From Curvibacter sp. (GTDB lineage: Bacteria > Pseudomonadota > Gammaproteobacteria > Burkholderiales > Burkholderiaceae_C): a stretch of 40,158 nucleotides of DNA. The DNA lies in assembly GCA_019233055.1 (NCBI GenBank), contig JAFAMV010000080.1, positions 1 to 40,158 of the forward strand. The letters run 5' to 3'. Made by a program: the position numbers and the translations under genes. The notes under the pieces are model-generated. The model was not told the DNA's origin and did not search any database. It saw only the letters and a program-made list of their open reading frames with translations. Positions 15,721 to 26,932 of the stretch are shown here, one piece after another (the stretch's first letter is position 1; each line of letters opens with the position of its first letter).

Positions 15721-18414
15721 TTAGTCGGCCAGGGCGCGGGTCACGACCTCGCGGACATCGTTGCTGAGGTCGCCCTTGGCGGCCACGCGGGCGATGGCTT
15801 CGCGGGCGGCGCTGCGGTAGGGTTCGGCAAGCTTCTTCCAGCGATCGAGCGCACGGGCCAGCCGGGCGGCGACCTGCGGGTTGATCGCATCGAGTTCGAT
15901 GACCCGGTCGGCCCAGAACACATAGCCCGCCGCGTCGGTGCGGTGGAAGGCGCCCGGGTTGGCGCTGCAGTAGCTGAAGATCACGCTGCGGGCCCGGTTC
16001 GGGTTGCGCAGATTGAAATCCGGGTGGTTCATCAGGGCGCGCACGGCCGGCAGCACCTGACCGCCCTGGTCGGGGGCGCCGGCCTGCAGGGCGAACCACT
16101 TGTCGATGACCAGGGCCTCGCTCTTGAACAGATCGTGGAAACGCGCCAGGGCGGGCTGGGCCAGTTCGTGCCCGCTGACCACCAGGGCGCCGAGGGCGTT
16201 GACGCGGTCGGTCATGTTGCCGGCATCCTTGAAGCGCTGCAGCGCCTTGCCGGGCCAGACCGGGTCGCCGCTCTGACGGGCGGCGATGCACAGATGGGTC
16301 AGTGCCAGCCCGCTGAGGGCGCGGCGGCCCGCCGACAGGGCGTCGGGCCGGTAGGCGCCGGTGTCGCGGTTGGCTTCCCAGACCTGCTGCCATTCGGCTT
16401 GCAGGGCCACGGCCAGTTGGCGGCGCATGGCTTCGCGCACCGAGTGGATGCGCTGCGGATCGACCACCTCGAGCTGTTCGGCCAGGTAGGTTTCCGAGGG
16501 CAGGGTCAGCACCAGTTCCTTGAAGGCGGCGTCGAGCGAGGCGTCGCCGAGCACACGGCGCATGGCGTCGATGTAGGCCGGGTCGAGCAGCTCCTGGCCG
16601 GTGACGGCATCGGCGGCGCGGATGGCCTGCAGGGCCCGGCCCAGTGCCAGGCGCTGGCCGGCTTCCCAGCGGTTGAACGGGTCGCTGTCGTGGGCCAGCA
16701 GGGTCAGCAGTTCCGCATCGGTGTAGGCATGGTCGAGGACCACCGGCGCGGAGAAGTCGCGCAGGATCGAGGGCACCGGGGCGCTGTCGACGTTGATGAA
16801 GGTCAGCGTCTCGCTGGCCTCGGTCAGCACAAAGGTGCGGGTGCCCGTCTCGGCCTGGCTCCAGTGGGCCAGTTGCAGCGGCAGCTCGCGGCCGTCCTCG
16901 GACAGCAGCCCGAGGTTGACCGGGATGACGAAGGCGTCCTTGTGGGCCTGGCCCGGCGTGGCGGCGCAGCTCTGGCTCAGGGTCAGGGTGTAGCTGCGCT
17001 GCGCCGCGTCGTAGCGGCCTTCGGCCTTGACGCGGGGCGTGCCGGCCTGGCTGTACCAGCGCTTGAACTGGGGCAGCAGGCGGGCCAGGTCCGAGCCGGG
17101 GTTGGCATCGGCGATGGCCTGGGCGAAGGCGTCGCAGGTCACGGCCTGGCCGTCGTGGCGTTCGAAATACAGCTTCATGCCACGGGCAAAGCCGTCGCGG
17201 CCGACCAGGGTCTGCATCATGCGGACGACTTCGGCGCCCTTTTCATAGATGGTGACGGTGTAGAAGTTGTTGATCTCGATGTAGCTGTCGGGCCGCACCG
17301 GGTGCGCCATCGGGCCGGCATCCTCGGGGAATTGCGCGGTGCGCAGCACGCGCACGTCCTCGATGCGCTTGACCGCGCGGGCCGAGGGGCTGCCGGCCAG
17401 GTCCTGGCTGAACTCCTGGTCGCGGAAGACGGTCAGGCCTTCCTTCAGGCTGAGCTGGAACCAGTCCTGGCAGGTGACGCGGTTGCCGGTCCAGTTGTGG
17501 AAGTACTCGTGTCCGACCACGCTTTCGATGTTGCTGAAATCGGTGTCGGTGGCGGTGGCCTGGCTGGCCAGCACGTACTTGGTGTTGAAGATGTTCAGGC
17601 CCTTGTTCTCCATGGCGCCCATGTTGAAGTCGCTGGTGGCGACGATCATGAAGCGTTCGAGATCCAGCGGCAGGCCGAAGCGGGCCTCGTCCCAGACGAC
17701 GCTGGCCATCAGCGAGTTCATGGCGTGCTCGGTCTTGTCGAGATCGCCCGGGCGCACGAAGACCTGCAGCAGGTGGTCCTTGCCGGCGCGCGAGCGGATG
17801 CGCTGTTCGCGCGCCACCAGCTTGCCGGCCACCAGGGCAAACAGATAGCAGGGCTTTTTGTGGGGGTCGACCCACTTGGCGAAATGGCGGCCGTCTTCGA
17901 GCGGGCCTTCCTCGACCAGATTGCCGTTGGACAGCAGCACCGGGTAGCGGGCCTTGTCGGCGCGCAGGGTGACGCTGTAGCTGGCCATCACGTCGGGGCG
18001 GTCGAGGAAGTAGGTGATGCGGCGGAAGCCTTCGGCCTCGCACTGGGTGAAGAAGGATTCGTTGCTGACGTACAGGCCCATCAGCTTGGTGTTCTTGGCC
18101 GGGTGGCAGGTGGTGAAGATCTCGAGCTCGAAGGCCTCGGGGCCCTCGGGCAGGTTCTCGAGCACCAGCTGGCTGCCCTCCATCTTGAACGAGGTGCCCT
18201 GTCCATTGACCTGGACCCGTGCCAGGTTGAGTTCCTCGCCGTCCAGGCGCAGGGCCTGGGCCGCCACCTCGGGGTTGCGGCGCAGGCGCATCTTGTTGAG
18301 CACGCGGGTCTTGGCGGGATCGAGGTCGAACACGAGTTCAACGGTGTCGATCCAGTACGCGGGAGCGGTGTAGTCTGCACGGTGGATTGCCGTGGCTTGT
18401 CCTTCTCGCATCAT
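15721..18414 (-). CDS. pepN: Aminopeptidase N (M1 family, PepN)
   Basis: This cytosolic zinc exopeptidase trims N-terminal residues from peptides. The 897-residue length fits the ~870–900 of gammaproteobacterial-type PepN. The exopeptidase motif [11 protein letters not shown] lies near residue 266. The zinc site is HEYFH at 302–306 with the third ligand E325 (LSLKEG). An upstream segment [16 protein letters not shown] forms the N-terminal beta domain. Two consecutive ATGs at 18414 and 18411 are possible starts; no strong ribosome-binding site distinguishes them. It lies 39 bp after prfB and 13 bp before fbp on the same strand, so prfB–pepN–fbp may be one transcript. Confidence 0.96.
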   Translation of the reverse strand: MMREGQATAIHRADYTAPAYWIDTVELVFDLDPAKTRVLNKMRLRRNPEVAAQALRLDGEELNLARVQVNGQGTSFKMEGSQLVLENLPEGPEAFELEIFTTCHPAKNTKLMGLYVSNESFFTQCEAEGFRRITYFLDRPDVMASYSVTLRADKARYPVLLSNGNLVEEGPLEDGRHFAKWVDPHKKPCYLFALVAGKLVAREQRIRSRAGKDHLLQVFVRPGDLDKTEHAMNSLMASVVWDEARFGLPLDLERFMIVATSDFNMGAMENKGLNIFNTKYVLASQATATDTDFSNIESVVGHEYFHNWTGNRVTCQDWFQLSLKEGLTVFRDQEFSQDLAGSPSARAVKRIEDVRVLRTAQFPEDAGPMAHPVRPDSYIEINNFYTVTIYEKGAEVVRMMQTLVGRDGFARGMKLYFERHDGQAVTCDAFAQAIADANPGSDLARLLPQFKRWYSQAGTPRVKAEGRYDAAQRSYTLTLSQSCAATPGQAHKDAFVIPVNLGLLSEDGRELPLQLAHWSQAETGTRTFVLTEASETLTFINVDSAPVPSILRDFSAPVVLDHAYTDAELLTLLAHDSDPFNRWEAGQRLALGRALQAIRAADAVTGQELLDPAYIDAMRRVLGDASLDAAFKELVLTLPSETYLAEQLEVVDPQRIHSVREAMRRQLAVALQAEWQQVWEANRDTGAYRPDALSAGRRALSGLALTHLCIAARQSGDPVWPGKALQRFKDAGNMTDRVNALGALVVSGHELAQPALARFHDLFKSEALVIDKWFALQAGAPDQGGQVLPAVRALMNHPDFNLRNPNRARSVIFSYCSANPGAFHRTDAAGYVFWADRVIELDAINPQVAARLARALDRWKKLAEPYRSAAREAIARVAAKGDLSNDVREVVTRALAD

Positions 18415-18453
18415 GGGTGCTTTCTTTCGTGTGGGACAGGGAAGAGGTGGGGA

Positions 18454-19558
18454 TCAGACGCCTTGCTTGAGCGAGGCTTCGATGAAGGCATCCAGGTCGC
18501 CGTCCAGCACCTTCTGGGTGTTGGAGATTTCGACGTTGGTGCGCAGGTCCTTGATGCGGCTCTGGTCCAGCACATACGAGCGGATCTGGTGACCCCAGCC
18601 CACATCGGTCTTGCTGTCTTCGAGCTTCTGCTGTTCTTCCTGGCGCTTGCGCATCTCGTGGTCGTACAGGCGCGAACGCAGGCGCTTCCAGGCCACGTCG
18701 CGGTTGCTGTGCTGGCTGCGGCCGTCCTGGCACTGCACCACGATGCCGGTGGGGATGTGGGTCAGGCGCACCGCCGAGTCGGTCTTGTTGATGTGCTGGC
18801 CGCCGGCGCCGCTGGCGCGGAAGGTGTCGGTGCGCACATCGGCCGGGTTGATGTCGATCTCGATCGAGTCATCGATCTCGGGGTAGACGAAGACGCTGGC
18901 AAAGCTGGTGTGGCGGCCGCCCGACGAGTCGAAGGGGCTCTTGCGCACCAGGCGGTGCACGCCGGTCTCGGTGCGCAGCAGGCCGAAGGCGTATTCGCCC
19001 TCGACCTTGATGGTGGCGCTCTTGATGCCGGCCACATCGCCCGGGGTCTCGTCTTCGACCGTGGCCTTGAAGCCCTTGCGTTCGGCGTACTTCAGGTACT
19101 GGCGCAGCAGCATGCTGGCCCAGTCGCAGGCCTCGGTGCCGCCGGCGCCGGCCTGCAGGTCGAGGAAGCAGGGGCTGGGGTCGGCCGGCTGGTTGAACAT
19201 GCGGCGGAATTCGAGCTGCTCGATCGCCTGCGTCAGGCCGCTGCATTCGGCCTCGATCGTCTCCAGGCCGGCCTCGTCGCCTTCTTCCTTGCTCATGTCG
19301 TAGAGCTCGGTGTTGTCGGCCAGCTCGCTGCTGAGGCGGTCGAGCACCAGGACGACGTCGTCCAGCGCCTTCTTCTCCTTGCCGAGTTCCTGGGCCTTCT
19401 TGGGGTCGTTCCAGACGTTGGGGTCTTCCAGCGAGGCGGTCACCGTGCGCAGGCGTTCGGCCTTGGCAGGGTAGTCAAAGATACCTCCGTAGCTCTTCGG
19501 TGCGCTGGCTCAGGTCTGCCAGGGTGGTGCCGATGAGGTTGACGCGTTCTGCTTCCAT
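18454..19558 (-). CDS. prfB: Peptide chain release factor 2 with programmed +1 frameshift
   Basis: RF2 terminates translation at UGA and UAA. The coding sequence is in two frames: codons 1–27 run from ATG 19558 to CTT (19478–19480), followed by an in-frame TGA at 19475–19477; after skipping one T the ribosome continues with GAC at 19474–19476 down to 18454. The product is 367 residues, close to the usual 365. It carries the UGA-reading SPF motif ([13 protein letters not shown]) and the catalytic GGQ at 252–254 in [12 protein letters not shown]. Low RF2 lets the ribosome stall at TGA and shift, so synthesis is autoregulated. The second part alone would give a misleading 329-residue frame. Confidence 0.97.
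19474..19489 (-). promoter_or_regulatory. RF2 autoregulatory frameshift site
   Basis: The minus strand reads CGGAGGTATCTTTGAC: a Shine–Dalgarno-like GGAGG, a short spacer, slippery CTT, then TGA followed by C (a weak termination context). Spacing between the internal SD and CTT equals that of the well-studied E. coli prfB site. Confidence 0.95.
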
Positions 19559-19677
19559 GATCTGTTCCTGTGAGTCTTCGGGGGCATGCGGCGCGGGCCG
19601 GGATGTGGCCGGGCATGCAAACCCTGCATTTTCTCACGGCTCTGGTGCGTGACGTCTGCTGCCGCGGGGCGGGCAAG

Positions 19678-19702
19678 AAAAAGGACCGCCGCGGCGGTCC
19701 TT
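19678..19702 (-). terminator. Rho-independent terminator of lldP
   Basis: A near-perfect palindrome AAGGACCGCCGCGGCGGTCCTT (19681–19702) is followed on the minus strand by TTTTT. It lies about 40 bp after the lactate permease stop and upstream of prfB, separating the two units. Confidence 0.85.
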
Positions 19703-19744
19703 GTCGGGTGTGCCAGGCCCTGGGCCTGGTGTCGGGCGGGTGGA

Positions 19745-21403
<1,659 letters not shown>

Positions 21404-21532
21404 GTTGTCTCCTGATGTCGAATGATTGGCCGCTAATGTAGCGAGGAGACAGCGTTTTCCGGGCTGTTTTGAGGCTGTCCGGCCTGTCAAAACGGCTGAA
21501 AAGATTTCACGGATTTTGTGTGGAAATTTGCA

Positions 21533-21558
21533 GCGCACCGGCGGCGCCCCCGGTGCGC
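21533..21558 (-). terminator. Hairpin after the chemoreceptor gene
   Basis: A 9-bp stem GCGCACCGG/CCGGTGCGC with an 8-nt loop begins 17 bp beyond the chemoreceptor stop. There is no T-run, so it is at best a weak intrinsic terminator. It also lies upstream of the lldP promoter region. Confidence 0.5.
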
Positions 21559-21574
21559 CCTCCGGCGGGCCGGT

Positions 21575-23131
21575 TCAACCGGGCAGCAAGGCGTTCTTTG
21601 GCGCCTCGGGGGTGCGGAAGTAGGCCACGGCGGCCACCAGCTCGGCCGCCTGACGTCTGAGCCCTTCCGCCGCCGCCGCACCCTGTTCCACCAGGGCCGC
21701 GTTCTGCTGGGTGTTCTGGTCGATCTGCTGCACCGCCTGCCCGATCTGGGTGACGCCGCCGCTCTGTTCGCGGCTGGAATGGCTGATCTCGGCCATCAGC
21801 GTGGTGACATTGCCGATGGCCTGCACCACCTGCGCCATGGTGGCGCTGGCCTGGTCGGCCACCGCCGTGCCCCGCTGCACCTGGGAGGCGCTCTGGCTGA
21901 GCAACTGCTTGATCTCGCGGGCCGCAGCGGCGCTGCGCTGGGCCAGCACCCGGACCTCGCTGGCCACCACCGCAAACCCCCGGCCCTGCTCTCCGGCCCG
22001 GGCCGCCTCGACGGCGGCGTTCAGGGCCAGGATGTTGGTCTGGAAGGCAATGCCGTCGATGACCCCGGTGATGTCGGAAATGCGCACCGAACTCTGGTGG
22101 ATCTCATGCACCGCGCCGACCATGGTCTGGACGGACTGCCCGCCTTCGACCGCCACCTGGGAGGCCGTGGTGGCCAACTGGTTGGCCTTCTCGGCGGTGC
22201 TGGCGTTGTGCTGGACCGTCTCCGACATCTCGTCCATGGCCGCAGCCGTCTGTTCCAGCGCCGAGGCCTGCTGCTCCGTGCGCATGCTCAGGTCGTTGTT
22301 GCCGTGGGCGATCTCGGCGCTGGCATGGGCCACCTGCTCGGCGCCGCCGCGCACCTGGGCCACGATCCGGGCCAGCCGGGTCTGCATGCTGGCCATGGCC
22401 TGCAGGAGTTCGGCAATCTCGTCGCGGCCTGCCGCCGAGATTGGGCGACACAGGTCACCCTCGGCGATGGCGTGCGAGAGCGCGACGGCCTGCCGCAGCG
22501 GCTGTGTCACGGAGTGGCTGAAGGCCAGGCTGCCCACGGCGCCGATGAGGCAGACGATGCCCATCACCGACAGGCTGATCAGCGTGGCCTGGGCGGCATT
22601 CTCGGCCGCGCGGCGTCCGGAATCCAGGCTCGCCTGGCGGATCCTGGCGGCCGCATCCTCCAGCAGGCGCGAGGGTTCACGATCCATGCCCTTGACCGCC
22701 TGGTCGCCTGCGGTCGGGTCGTGGTCGGCCGCGTCGAACGCCTGCAGCCCCTGCCGGTAGGCCTGCCCCATGCGTTGGTGGGCGGTGGCGAAGCGGGTCA
22801 GAAGTTCGCGGGCGTCGGCCTGGTCGACGGTGCCGAGCAGGCGCTGGACGCCTTCGGCCACTCCGCTCTCGCGGGTCTGGAAGGCATTCCAGTAGCGGTC
22901 GTGGGCTTCGGCATCCTTGCCGCGCAGAAGCACATCCTTCCACTCCTGCACCTGGCCCTTGAAACCCAGCAGCAGACCCAGCACCGACAGCGCGTTGTCG
23001 TGGTCCCGTTGGACCTGGACCTGGTAGACCTGGATGGACCGGTTGAGCTCGAAGAGGCCGAACAGGGCCGAAGCCATCAGAAGCAACAGGCCGGCAGCAA
23101 AGGCCAGGGGCAGTTTGAGACGCAAACGCAT
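21575..23131 (-). CDS. Methyl-accepting chemotaxis protein
   Basis: This 518-residue transmembrane chemoreceptor has TM1 near 8–28 (LPLAFAAGLLLLMASALFGL), a short periplasmic helical bundle of the 4HB type, and TM2 near 185–205 (ISLSVMGIVCLIGAVGSLAF). HAMP follows (TQPLRQAVALSHAIAEGDL), then the conserved signalling tip IAFQTNILALNAAVEAARAG and GRGFAVVASEVRVLAQRSA, which contacts CheA and CheW. There is no CheR-binding pentapeptide at the C-terminus (it ends PKNALLPG). ATG 23131 has GGAG 8 nt upstream. No other chemotaxis gene is in the window, and the ligand is unknown. Confidence 0.94.
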   Translation of the reverse strand: MRLRLKLPLAFAAGLLLLMASALFGLFELNRSIQVYQVQVQRDHDNALSVLGLLLGFKGQVQEWKDVLLRGKDAEAHDRYWNAFQTRESGVAEGVQRLLGTVDQADARELLTRFATAHQRMGQAYRQGLQAFDAADHDPTAGDQAVKGMDREPSRLLEDAAARIRQASLDSGRRAAENAAQATLISLSVMGIVCLIGAVGSLAFSHSVTQPLRQAVALSHAIAEGDLCRPISAAGRDEIAELLQAMASMQTRLARIVAQVRGGAEQVAHASAEIAHGNNDLSMRTEQQASALEQTAAAMDEMSETVQHNASTAEKANQLATTASQVAVEGGQSVQTMVGAVHEIHQSSVRISDITGVIDGIAFQTNILALNAAVEAARAGEQGRGFAVVASEVRVLAQRSAAAAREIKQLLSQSASQVQRGTAVADQASATMAQVVQAIGNVTTLMAEISHSSREQSGGVTQIGQAVQQIDQNTQQNAALVEQGAAAAEGLRRQAAELVAAVAYFRTPEAPKNALLPG

Positions 23132-23236
23132 GGTGCTTGCTCCTGATGAGGCCGATGGATGCCCGCCGACCGGACAGGCCTTGCCTCGGCACAGTATGCC
23201 GTCAATCCATGACAATTGTGTTTTTTATCAAAATGA

Positions 23237-24157
23237 TCATTTCCTGTCGAGAAAATCCTCGATCAGACGGGCCAGCGCCGTGGGCTGGTCATGGTGCAGC
23301 ATGTGACCGGCCTCCTGGAGCCGCGCTACTTCGCAGCAGGCGACCCGCTGCAGGCGCTGGTGGTATTCATCGAGGCTGTACTGCCCTTTCCACCACTGGG
23401 CCAGGCTGTCGTCCGAGGCCTCGACGGCCAGCACCGGGGCGGTGATGCGCTGCATGATCTCCAGCATTTCGTCGACCCGGAAGAGTTGGGCGCTGACCAC
23501 CTTGTGGGCTTCCTCGCCCAGGATGCGCCAGCGGGTCTGTCCGTCCTCTGCGGTCTCGGCCTGGGCCCAATGGCCGGCCAGCCACAGTGACTTGTCGTGC
23601 GCCAGCCGTGGGTTGGTCTTGCGCAGGCGCGCCGCCACCGCCTCCAGGCTGTCATAGGTCTTGAGCGCCAGGCCGCCTTGGCCGACGGCGCGGATCTCGT
23701 CGAGCCAGCGGGCGTAGCGGCCGGGTGCCTGGGCCGGCCGGGTCTGCGGCATGCCGAAACCCTCCAGGTTGATCAGCCGATGGATGCGCTCGGGCCGCAC
23801 GCCGGCGTACATCATGGCCACATTGCCGCCCATGCTGTGCCCGACCAGGTCCACCGCCTGGCCCGGTGCGTAATGGTCGAGCAGGCACTCCAGGTCTCCG
23901 AGGTAGTCGGCGAAGGCGTAGTGGTCGCACCAGGGGCCGGTGCTCAGGCCGAAGCCGCGCCAATCGGGGGCGATGATGTGGCGTTCGGCCTGCAGGGCAT
24001 CCACCACGAACTGGTAGGAGGCCGACACATCCATCCAGCCATGGACCATGAACAGCGGTCTCTGAGCGGGGCGGGGCTCGCCCCAGCATCTGACGTGGTA
24101 TCGGTGACCACGCAGGGGGATGAATTCGGTGCGGGAGTGTCTTTGGATGGCGTACAT
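23237..24157 (-). CDS. Alpha/beta hydrolase
   Basis: A 306-residue cytoplasmic alpha/beta-hydrolase fold protein. The oxyanion-hole motif HGWMDVSASY is followed by PDWRGFGLS and the nucleophile elbow GHSMGG (S108). The acid is probably the Asp in VEASDDS and the base the His in LQEAGHMLHHDQP near the end. The substrate cannot be told from sequence; esterase, epoxide hydrolase-like or thioesterase activities are all possible. ATG 24157 was chosen as the first ATG (MYAIQRHSRTEFIPLRG); 13 more codons are open upstream. It is divergent from the aldo/keto reductase gene across a 183-bp region. Confidence 0.85.
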   Translation of the reverse strand: MYAIQRHSRTEFIPLRGHRYHVRCWGEPRPAQRPLFMVHGWMDVSASYQFVVDALQAERHIIAPDWRGFGLSTGPWCDHYAFADYLGDLECLLDHYAPGQAVDLVGHSMGGNVAMMYAGVRPERIHRLINLEGFGMPQTRPAQAPGRYARWLDEIRAVGQGGLALKTYDSLEAVAARLRKTNPRLAHDKSLWLAGHWAQAETAEDGQTRWRILGEEAHKVVSAQLFRVDEMLEIMQRITAPVLAVEASDDSLAQWWKGQYSLDEYHQRLQRVACCEVARLQEAGHMLHHDQPTALARLIEDFLDRK

Positions 24158-24268
24158 CGGCCGATCATAGAAAACCTGGGTCCCGGCGGCAGTCAATTGG
24201 CAGACAACCCTCGGGAGGCGCCGTGGCGTGGCGCGGCCTGCAGAAAATCAGGCGGCCCCGTACACTCG

Positions 24269-24309
24269 GTGCCGCCCGGCACGGACGGGGCCCGGCAGGG
24301 GCCCGTCCG
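24269..24309 (+). promoter_or_regulatory. Tandem hairpins in the leader of the aldo/keto reductase gene
   Basis: Two adjoining stem-loops precede the gene: GTGCCG-CC-CGGCAC at 24269–24282 and CGGACGGG…CCCGTCCG at 24282–24309. They end about 22 nt before the Shine–Dalgarno GGAG. They could be a leader structure affecting translation, or an operator. There is no terminator-like T-run. Confidence 0.4.
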
Positions 24310-24340
24310 CCGTCTTCTGAACCGCCTCTCTGGAGTTTCC

Positions 24341-25402
24341 ATGAACACAGTCCAGCTCGGACAAAGCGATCTGCATGTCACCCCCATCTGCCTCGGCACC
24401 ATGACCTTCGGCGAGCAGGTGGACGAAGCCACGGCCCATGCCATCCTGGACCGCTCGCTCGAGCGCGGCGTGAATTTTCTCGACACCGCCGAGATGTACT
24501 CGGTGCCGGCGCGGGCCGAGACCTTCGGTGCGACCGAAGCCATCATCGGACGCTGGCTGGCCAGCCGCCCCGGGGCCCGCCAGAAGCTGGTGCTGGCCAC
24601 CAAGGTCGCGGGGCCATCGCGCGGCATGCCCTGGGTCCGCGACGGTTCGGGCATGACGGCGGCCGACATCGCGGCCTCCTGCGAGGCCAGCCTGCGGCGC
24701 CTGCAGACCGACACCATCGACCTCTACCAGATCCATTGGCCGGAGCGCCATGTGCCGGCCTTCGGCGCCATGTACTACGACCCCGCCAAGGACAAATCGC
24801 AGACCTCGATCCACGAGCAGCTCGAGGCGCTGGCCCGTCTGGTGCGCGAGGGCAAGGTGCGCCACGTCGGCCTGTCCAACGAGACCCCCTATGGGGTGCA
24901 CGAGTTCGTGCGTCTGGCCGAGCAGCACGGCTTGCCCCGGGTGGCCAGCGTGCAGAACCCCTATTGCCTGATCAACCGATCCTGGGAGAACGCCCTCGAC
25001 GAGACCTGCCATCGGCTGCAGGTCTCGCTGCTGGCCTATTCGCCGCTGGGCTTCGGTCTGCTCACGGGCAAATACGACGCCAGCGGCCTCGAAGGCGAAG
25101 GGGCGCCGAAGGGCGCGCGCATCGCCCGCTACGAATCGGTGCGCAAGCAACGATGGGGGCGTGCCGATGCCCTGCAGGCCGCGCGGCGTTACAACGCCCT
25201 GGCCCGCGAGCACGGCCTCACACCGACCCAGCTGGCGCTGGCGTTCTGCTACACCAAGTGGCAGGTGGCCAGCACCATCATCGGCGTGACCTCGCTGGCC
25301 CAGCTTGATGAGGACCTCGATGTCTGGGGCACGCCGCTGTCGGCGGAGATCCTGGCCGCCATCGACGCCATCCGCTGGGAATCGCGCGATCCTGCGATCT
25401 GA
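24341..25402 (+). CDS. tas: Tas-like aldo/keto reductase
   Basis: A 353-residue NADP(H)-dependent aldo/keto reductase, closely similar along its length to E. coli Tas (346 residues) as I recall that sequence. Shared stretches include LGTMTFGEQ, AEMYSVP (with the catalytic Tyr region), TKVAGPSRG, LQTDTIDLYQIHWP, VGLSNETPYGV, VQNPYCLINRSWE and LAYSPLGFGLLTGKY. GGAG lies 6 nt before the ATG. The physiological substrate is unknown; E. coli Tas was found through suppression of a tyrosine requirement. The frame is open far upstream, but that part overlaps the divergent hydrolase gene. The stop codon is part of an 11-bp tandem repeat. Confidence 0.9.
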   Translation: MNTVQLGQSDLHVTPICLGTMTFGEQVDEATAHAILDRSLERGVNFLDTAEMYSVPARAETFGATEAIIGRWLASRPGARQKLVLATKVAGPSRGMPWVRDGSGMTAADIAASCEASLRRLQTDTIDLYQIHWPERHVPAFGAMYYDPAKDKSQTSIHEQLEALARLVREGKVRHVGLSNETPYGVHEFVRLAEQHGLPRVASVQNPYCLINRSWENALDETCHRLQVSLLAYSPLGFGLLTGKYDASGLEGEGAPKGARIARYESVRKQRWGRADALQAARRYNALAREHGLTPTQLALAFCYTKWQVASTIIGVTSLAQLDEDLDVWGTPLSAEILAAIDAIRWESRDPAI

Positions 25403-25459
25403 CGGCGATCTGACGGCGATCTGACGGCGATCTGATGGCGATCTGATGGCGATTTGAGA
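25394..25459. repeat. 11-bp tandem repeat over the aldo/keto reductase stop codon
   Basis: Six consecutive units occur: GCGATCTGACG three times, GCGATCTGATG twice, and a degenerate GCGATTTGAGA. The first unit carries the gene's own TGA. Because 11 is not a multiple of 3, the repeated TGA closes all three forward frames. The unit is about one helical turn. It lies between the reductase and the convergent M20 peptidase gene. Confidence 0.95.
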
Positions 25460-25479
25460 AAAGGTCCTGCGCTTGACGC

Positions 25480-26895
25480 TCAGGCGCTCAGGCGTCCGGC
25501 CTGCCAGGGGGCGCTGCCGGCTTCGCCGAGGTCCCAGAACAGGCCGGCCATGAGCGCCAGGCCTTCGCGGGCCACCGGGGCCAGCAGGTGCTCGTTGGGC
25601 GCATGCTGTGCACAGGCCGGGTAGGAATGCGGCACCCACAGGGTGGGCAGGCCCAGCAGGTCGGCGAACAGGTCGTTGGGCAGCGAGCCGGCCAGATTGG
25701 GCAGCAGGGTGGCCGGGCGGCCGGTGCTGCGCTCCATGGACGCCAGGGTCCAGTCGATCCAGGGGTTGTCCAGGGCCAGCCGGGTGGCGCCGCAGGCCAT
25801 GGTGACCTCCACCGACACATCGGCGAAGCCGTGCGCATCGAGGTGCTGGCGCACGCAGGCCGCCAGATTGCGCCAGTCCGTGCCGACCACGAACCGCAGC
25901 TGGCAATGGGCCACGGCCCGCGGCGGGATGGCGTTGATCGGGCGCTCGGCCGAGCCTGCACCCAGGGCCAGGACTTCCAGGGTGTTCCAGCCGACCAGGC
26001 GTTCTGCGGGGCTCAGGCCGGGTTCACCCCAGCCATCGCTGAGGGCCGGGTCGTCGGCGCCGCCGCCGATGGCGACCTCTGCCAAGGCCTGGCGCAGGCG
26101 CGCCGGCATCGGGGGCGGACGCAGGCCCGGGACCAGGATGCGCCCCTGGGCATCCACCAGACTGGCCAGCGCATGGCTCAGGCGGGTTGCCGGGTTGGCG
26201 AGCACGCCGCCCCAGTTGCCCGAGTGGTAGGGGCGTTCGCGGCTGTCCAGGCGCAGACTGAAATTGACCGCGCCGCGCGAGCCCAGGAACAGGGTGGGGT
26301 GGTCCGCGCCGATGCGCGGACCGTCGCTGGCCAGGAAGACGTCGGCCTGCAAGGCCTGGCGATGCTGCTCGCAGAAGGCCTGCAGCCCCGGCGAACCGGT
26401 CTCTTCGCCCATCTCGAACAGCAGTGTCAGGTTGTAGCCCAGCTTTTGCTCTCGGGCTTGCAGGGTGTGGGCCAGGGCCGCCAGATTGATGCTGTGCTGG
26501 CCCTTGTTGTCGGCCGTTCCCCGGCCATACCAGCGATCGCCCTCGATCTGCAACTTCCAGGGGGACAGGCCTTCGCGCCACTGGGGCGCCTGGCCCTGCA
26601 CCACATCGCCATGGCCATAGCTCAGCACGGTGGGCAAGGCCGGATCCTCGATGCGGCGGGCCAGCAGCAGCGGGCCGGCGCTGGGCACCGGGTTGTCGTG
26701 GCGGCTGCAGTCGAAGCCCATGGCCCGCAGCGTGGGGCTCAATTCGCGGTCGAGGTAGCCGATCAGTGCGTCGGCATCGCTTTGCGCGCCGAGATCGCTT
26801 TCGGTGCGCCAGGCGACACGGCGCCCCAGGTCGGCTTCGAAGCCGCCCCCCTCGAAATAGTGCTGCACGCTGGCCAGGAGTTGTTCGCGGGTCAT
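25480..26895 (-). CDS. M20-family metallopeptidase (dipeptidase/deacylase type)
   Basis: A 471-residue zinc hydrolase of the M20 family, which cleaves dipeptides or N-acyl amino acids. The two-metal site can be traced: H95 and D97 in SYGHGDVVQG, bridging D129 in GRGTADNKGQ, the catalytic/ligand pair E164–E165 in EMGEETGSPGL, and the C-terminal His in HAPNEHLL. The dimerisation insert starts near FLGSRGAVNFSLRL. No signal peptide is seen, so it is cytoplasmic. It starts 37 bp after the YitT-family gene on the same strand and probably shares its transcript. Substrate unknown. Confidence 0.9.
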   Translation of the reverse strand: MTREQLLASVQHYFEGGGFEADLGRRVAWRTESDLGAQSDADALIGYLDRELSPTLRAMGFDCSRHDNPVPSAGPLLLARRIEDPALPTVLSYGHGDVVQGQAPQWREGLSPWKLQIEGDRWYGRGTADNKGQHSINLAALAHTLQAREQKLGYNLTLLFEMGEETGSPGLQAFCEQHRQALQADVFLASDGPRIGADHPTLFLGSRGAVNFSLRLDSRERPYHSGNWGGVLANPATRLSHALASLVDAQGRILVPGLRPPPMPARLRQALAEVAIGGGADDPALSDGWGEPGLSPAERLVGWNTLEVLALGAGSAERPINAIPPRAVAHCQLRFVVGTDWRNLAACVRQHLDAHGFADVSVEVTMACGATRLALDNPWIDWTLASMERSTGRPATLLPNLAGSLPNDLFADLLGLPTLWVPHSYPACAQHAPNEHLLAPVAREGLALMAGLFWDLGEAGSAPWQAGRLSA

Positions 26896-26932
26896 GGAAA
26901 TGGGCGCCTGGGGCGCGGTGTGTGATGGAGGT

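Noticed and set aside
15706..19536. 1276-codon open frame opposite pepN and prfB
   Set aside because: It spans the antisense of two well-supported genes, including the prfB frameshift, and its translation is low in family-like motifs.
21404..21530. TTGACA upstream of lldP as its -35 box
   Set aside because: A TTGACA is present on the minus strand, but no acceptable -10 lies 16–18 bp away.
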